Assembly: GCF_902806685.2 (NCBI RefSeq)
Contig: NC_048553.1
Coordinates: forward strand, 4,819,099 to 4,883,098
Origin: Maniola hyperantus
Taxonomy: Eukaryota > Arthropoda > Insecta > Lepidoptera > Nymphalidae
Direction: 5' to 3'
Length of the DNA stretch: 64,000 nucleotides
Shown here: piece after piece, positions 60,771 to 64,000 of the stretch
Position numbering within the stretch: position 1 is the first letter of the stretch
Layout: every line of letters begins with the position of its first letter
Notes under the pieces: generated by a model
Told to the model about the DNA's origin: nothing
Database searches by the model: none
The model's input: only the letters and a program-made list of their open reading frames with translations
Position numbers and translations under genes: made by a program

Positions 60771-61319
60771 TACCTACTTACTTGACCTAAATCGTACATC
60801 GTCAGAAAATTCTGTACAACACATTACTACGTTAGTGAAAAGGGTTTTTTTTAATCCTTTCAATATGAATTCCACGTGTAGCGAGGCCACTAGCATCGAA
60901 GTGGCTTAACCCCAAAATAAGAAAATAAGAAAAAGTGGAATCTGTGAATACGATTGACTGTGTAAAGTCATAAACAAACTAGAGTTTCCAGGTAATTAGC
61001 TTCTGGCATAATGGCAATGGCAATTTTATACTGATTATAAAGAAACAGGTATATCTATGATATTCACTAAACACTAACTAAAGTAGATATAAGTGCAATG
61101 TCTCTCTTATTTGTCGTATCCACATAGCATAAACATTAAACATGTCACCCAAAGCAACTTTGTAAACACTTTTTGTTCCAAGATGGCCACGCGACAACCC
61201 ATGAGAAGTTTCGTAATCCCTGAAGTTTGCCAATAAAACTTTTAGTGGACATCATTTGTCACACACAATCACATACTACTAAATATAATATCTACTTAAT
61301 TCACTAAGAGACAGTGATT
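60771..61319. other. Unassigned stretch
   Basis: No recognised repeat or coding signal. Confidence 0.3.
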
Positions 61320-61592
61320 TGTAATAAGTACTTATTTAATATATAAAAGCGAAAAGGTAGCTTCTTTCTAGGACGTAGGTGTCAGCTAAGAAACGGTTTT
61401 GAAAGTTGTATGAAAGTCCTATGTTTTTGAAGTTAGAGACATGAAAATCGACATTTAGGTATTCTGGGTTCCGTGCGTTAATGTGAGACTGAGTGAGTAG
61501 GTAAGTGAGGCCTTTTGCAGCGGGAAAATTTCAGATCTCATGAGAAACCAGAAATTTTACGCTGAACGAAGTCGCGGGCAACTGCTAGTTAG
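61320..61592 (-). repeat. C-like element, unnamed subfamily
   Basis: TTAATATATAAAAGCGAAAA, TTCTAGGACGTAGGTGTCAG, ATCGACATTTAGGTATTCTG, right edge GAACGAAGTCGCGGGCAACT then GCTAGTT, a head of the C/A type on the minus strand. The middle is unlike C. Confidence 0.6.
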
Positions 61593-61737
61593 GTACTTCA
61601 TATAAACAACTTTTTTTTTATCTGGAGCATATAATATTTACGATTTTTAATACGTATCTATGAGTGGTTACTGCTTGTAAATCTTATATCTTTGCAGTTC
61701 ATAAAATATAGTTGCTATCAAAATTAGCTGAAATTAT

Positions 61738-61780
61738 CCATCAACCCATTTCCGGCCCACTACTGAGCATGGGTACTTAC
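61738..61780 (-). repeat. SINE family E tail fragment
   Basis: CATCAACCCATTTCCGGCCC then ACTACTGAGCATGGGTAC, cut by the D fragment that follows. Confidence 0.65.
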
Positions 61781-61911
61781 TTTTCAAAGTAAATAATTAT
61801 ATCAAGTGGGGTCTCATTATGAAAGGGCTTCACTTGTGCATTCCAAACAGATTTTTGTTTATTTTTTGAATCCTCGGTGCGCGAACCTGATTTGCACTTG
61901 GCCGGGTTTTT
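61781..61911 (-). repeat. Repeat family D, 5' part
   Basis: TCAAGTGGGGTCTCATTATG, CACTTGTGCATTCCAAACAG, then a deletion to GAATCCTCGGTGCGCGAACC and TGATTTGCACTTGGCCGGGT. Confidence 0.8.
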
Positions 61912-62180
61912 TTATTCAGATATAAGTTAGCCCTTGACTGCAATCTCACCTGGTGGTAAGTGATGATGCAGTCTAAGATGGAAGCGGGCTAACCTGGAAG
62001 GGGTATGGCAGTTTTTATTAAACGTGCCCCTTTGGTTTCTACATGGCATCGTACCGGAACGCTAAATCGCTTTGCCGGTAGGGTGGTAACTAGCTACGGC
62101 CGAAGTTAGAGGTGCGTGCCCAGAGTCGAACCCCTCCCGACCGAATAGAAGGCCGACTTAACCACTATGCTATCACACCA
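61912..62180 (-). mobile_element. Chimeric SINE: G body with E head
   Basis: Left part 61912-62105 is G body (TAAGTTAGCCCTTGACTGCA, CACCTGGTGGTAAGTGATGA, CATCGTACCGGAACGCTAAA, TAGGGTGGTAACTAGCTACG). At about 62105 it switches to the E head (GTTAGAGGTGCGTGCCCAGA, B box GGGTTCGACTCTGG on the minus strand, GTTAAGTCGGCC). Ordinary G copies instead continue GCCTCCCACCA and carry a G head, as at 47041-47170. Confidence 0.75.
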
Positions 62181-63280
62181 CTATATTACCATTATGACGC
62201 TATATGTATATTGATTACGTCATTTAAAAATCTGCAAATTGCCGTTTCTCCTTTTATTCCAACTCGTGTTTAGAATTATAGCTGAGTTCATATAAAAGTG
62301 TTGACGGATATACGACTAAGCCGAATTAGTATATTTATATCGAGACGCGTCATAATGTCTGTCGCCACCCCATAAGATTATAATTTTAGATTTTTCTTCG
62401 AAATACGAAAAATCTCTATCCATTTAATCTCATTTAATGAGCAGTCTAGTAAAGTTATATTTAAAAAAAACTATTAACTCAACGAAAATACTCGTAAATG
62501 AGTCAGTGGAATTCAGTTTAAATTTAACTTGATGGAATTTAATGACTAGACGATCAAATTGTTAGGTACTATTTTTGTTTTGTCAACGACTTTTCTAGAA
62601 GTGTTACTGATTCGTCGCGGTTCGAAGGTACCACTAATCGTGCTTATATTTGGCATTTGGCATTGTCACTACAATAACCAAACGTGTCTTCCTGCTGAAA
62701 CAAAGGCCTTGTTCTATTGAGAGAGAAGCCTAATTAAGTAGTTTACCTAACAAAATAACCCATGCTACTACGATACTTTTTACCAAGTTGTTCAGGTTTT
62801 CTTAGAATACTTACGTTGACATGCATTTAATGACTCTGGGGGAAAATTCAAAGTTAAATTGCCACATAACTCTAGCATGTGATATAAATCAGCCCGTCTT
62901 GCCAACTTATTTCAATAATAGCATACGAAACTGAAATATGCAACTCGGTTTACGGTCCATCAAGCTTGCTACGAGCCTTTCGCATAAGTGAATTGGCTGC
63001 TACGGATATCCATATTCGTAGTAGGTATGAAATCCGCGGGAACGGCAGTGGGTTTTATTGCCCGAGTTTTCTCGAAGAGTTGCCAGTTCTACCCTTGTGA
63101 TAAATTATGTTGTTTTCGCAGAGCTGTTTGCTCCCCTTGTGGTAGGAATCTATTGAACTGAAGTATGAGAATGCTGTGAGGGCTCAAAATATCGTGGCGC
63201 CTTTTTTGTTATGTCTGAAGGAATGTTATTTGATCAAATCAAGGTCAGACCGCCACATTAAAGCACTCTATTTTTTACAG
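62181..63280. other. Unassigned 1.1-kb stretch
   Basis: No repeat family recognised. 62880-63180 has balanced composition and is a candidate conserved non-coding segment; nothing in the sequence proves it. Confidence 0.35.
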
Positions 63281-63592
63281 CGGCGATAGCTCAGTGGTTA
63301 GGACGTAGGCTTTCTTATCGGGAGGTCAGGGTTCGATCCCAGGCACGCACCTCTAACTTTTCGGAGTTATGTGCGTTTTATGAAATTAAATGTCACTTGC
63401 TTCAACGTTGAAGGAAAACATCGTGAGGAAACCTGCATGCCTGAGAGTTCTCCATAATGTTCTCAAAATTTGTGTGAAGTCTGTCAATCCGCACTAGGTC
63501 AGCGTGGCAGACTATGGCCTAAACGCTTTTCATTCTTAGAGGAGACCCGTGCTCAGAATTGGGCCGGCAATGGACTGATCATGACGATAGTA
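63281..63592 (+). mobile_element. SINE family E, full length, plus strand
   Basis: Head CGGCGATAGCTCAGTGGTTA then GGACGTAGGC, B box GGGTTCGATCCCAGG, body TAACTTTTCGGAGTTATGTG, GAGGAAACCTGCATGCCTGA, GTCTGTCAATCCGCACTAGG, CTTAGAGGAGACCCGTGCTC, end GGCAATGGACTGATCATGAC. The A box (TAGCTCAGTGG) is close to tRNA consensus. Short tail. Confidence 0.92.
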
Positions 63593-64000
63593 TAGTCTTT
63601 TACAGCGCTATTAAGTTAATTTTAATAGTTTATAGGTCTCGTTGTAATAATCAATAACAAATCTGTAAAAAATATTTCTTGTCCTTAATACCTAACGTGT
63701 TTTTCATCGAGACAAACAATGCCCCAATAGTTGCCTAACTAGGACAATCCCTACATCCATCTCTGTCACTCCTCTGACTAGTCTCAATTACCTGTCTCTT
63801 TTCCGTTCGACCTGCAATCTCGAGTCGCCCTAATGATATTTGTGGTTGATTATAATTATACATGCCCTCCTTTGAAATGTCAAGCAGTATTTAATTAAAG
63901 ACGCCATTTAATTATAGATCGGATGCTTTTTGTCTTAAATGAAATAAAAATTTGTGCCAAAGTTCGTGTTTGAGTTTCATTACAAGTACCTATCTTTAAC
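63593..64000. other. Unassigned window end
   Basis: AT-rich with one C-rich patch at 63750-63830. No repeat or coding signal recognised. Confidence 0.3.

Noticed and set aside
63281..63350. tRNA gene (A and B boxes present)
   Set aside because: It is the head of a 312-bp SINE with many relatives in the window; the cloverleaf is not maintained and the B box runs straight into SINE body.
1..64000. Integrated viral or bracovirus sequence, or bacterial DNA
   Set aside because: No viral or bacterial gene, operon or capsid/replication motif was recognised; repeat content is that of an insect nuclear genome throughout.

Overview
Organism and setting. This is AT-rich eukaryotic DNA with no bacterial gene organisation. 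Its interspersed repeats are of the kinds I know from moths and butterflies (Lepidoptera), so I infer a lepidopteran chromosome, intergenic or deep intronic. I found no host gene, exon, rRNA or genuine tRNA that I could defend. Nearly all open frames of 60-126 codons are chance frames or lie inside repeats. What can be annotated is a dense, layered landscape of mobile-element remains separated by unassigned AT-rich sequence.

Repeat families (letters are local names). A, B and C share a head of about 35 bp (ACTAGCTGATGCCCGCGACT... and variants) but have different bodies and tails; A ends in TTATAATATTAGTATGGAT, C in a (GTCA)n run plus CCTTTTCCTTTTATATA. D and L share a GGCCAAGTGCGAGTC head, a (GACA)n tract and inverted GGGTTCCGTAC / GTACGGAACCC blocks, again with different bodies. 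E, F and G are tRNA-derived SINEs with visible pol III A and B boxes. H is a LINE- or UTR-like dispersed repeat. I, J, K and M are small inverted-repeat or non-autonomous elements. S is a repeat of about 210-240 bp seen two to three times. Three LINE ORF C-termini are recognisable (17197-17373 +, 29957-30067 -, 52151-52204 -), and a fourth protein tail is carried by a fresh insertion at 37487-37669.

Layout. 1-8.4 kb: B, C, D, E, L, M and K copies plus several hairpins. 8.4-12.2 kb: mostly unassigned, with a C-A pair. 12.3-13.9 kb: imperfect tandem repeat, unit about 330-370 bp. 14-25 kb: many A/C/D copies, MITEs, a LINE C-terminus and a LINE-like 3' UTR with a (TTTC)n tail; two D copies abut at 24.2-25.1 kb. 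25-38 kb: repeats alternating with long unassigned stretches; a 91-bp K element sits inside an E SINE, and a truncated LINE sits inside a C element. 38057-40798: a decayed 2.74-kb DNA transposon with 24-bp terminal inverted repeats, a GTAT target duplication and a broken ORF. 41-50 kb: D, A, G, L, F, J and E copies. 50-59 kb: sparse repeats, a GC-rich hairpin element and an inverted SINE pair. 59.7-60.7 kb: a 376-bp tandem duplication of C/A sequence. 60.8-64 kb: a chimeric G/E SINE and an intact E SINE.

The most informative observations are the decayed DNA transposon, the nested insertions with clean target-site duplications, the head/body modularity of A/B/C and D/L, the chimeric and inverted SINEs, and several near-perfect hairpins that could be MITEs or small-RNA precursors. 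All family names and superfamily assignments are from memory of sequence motifs; no search was run.
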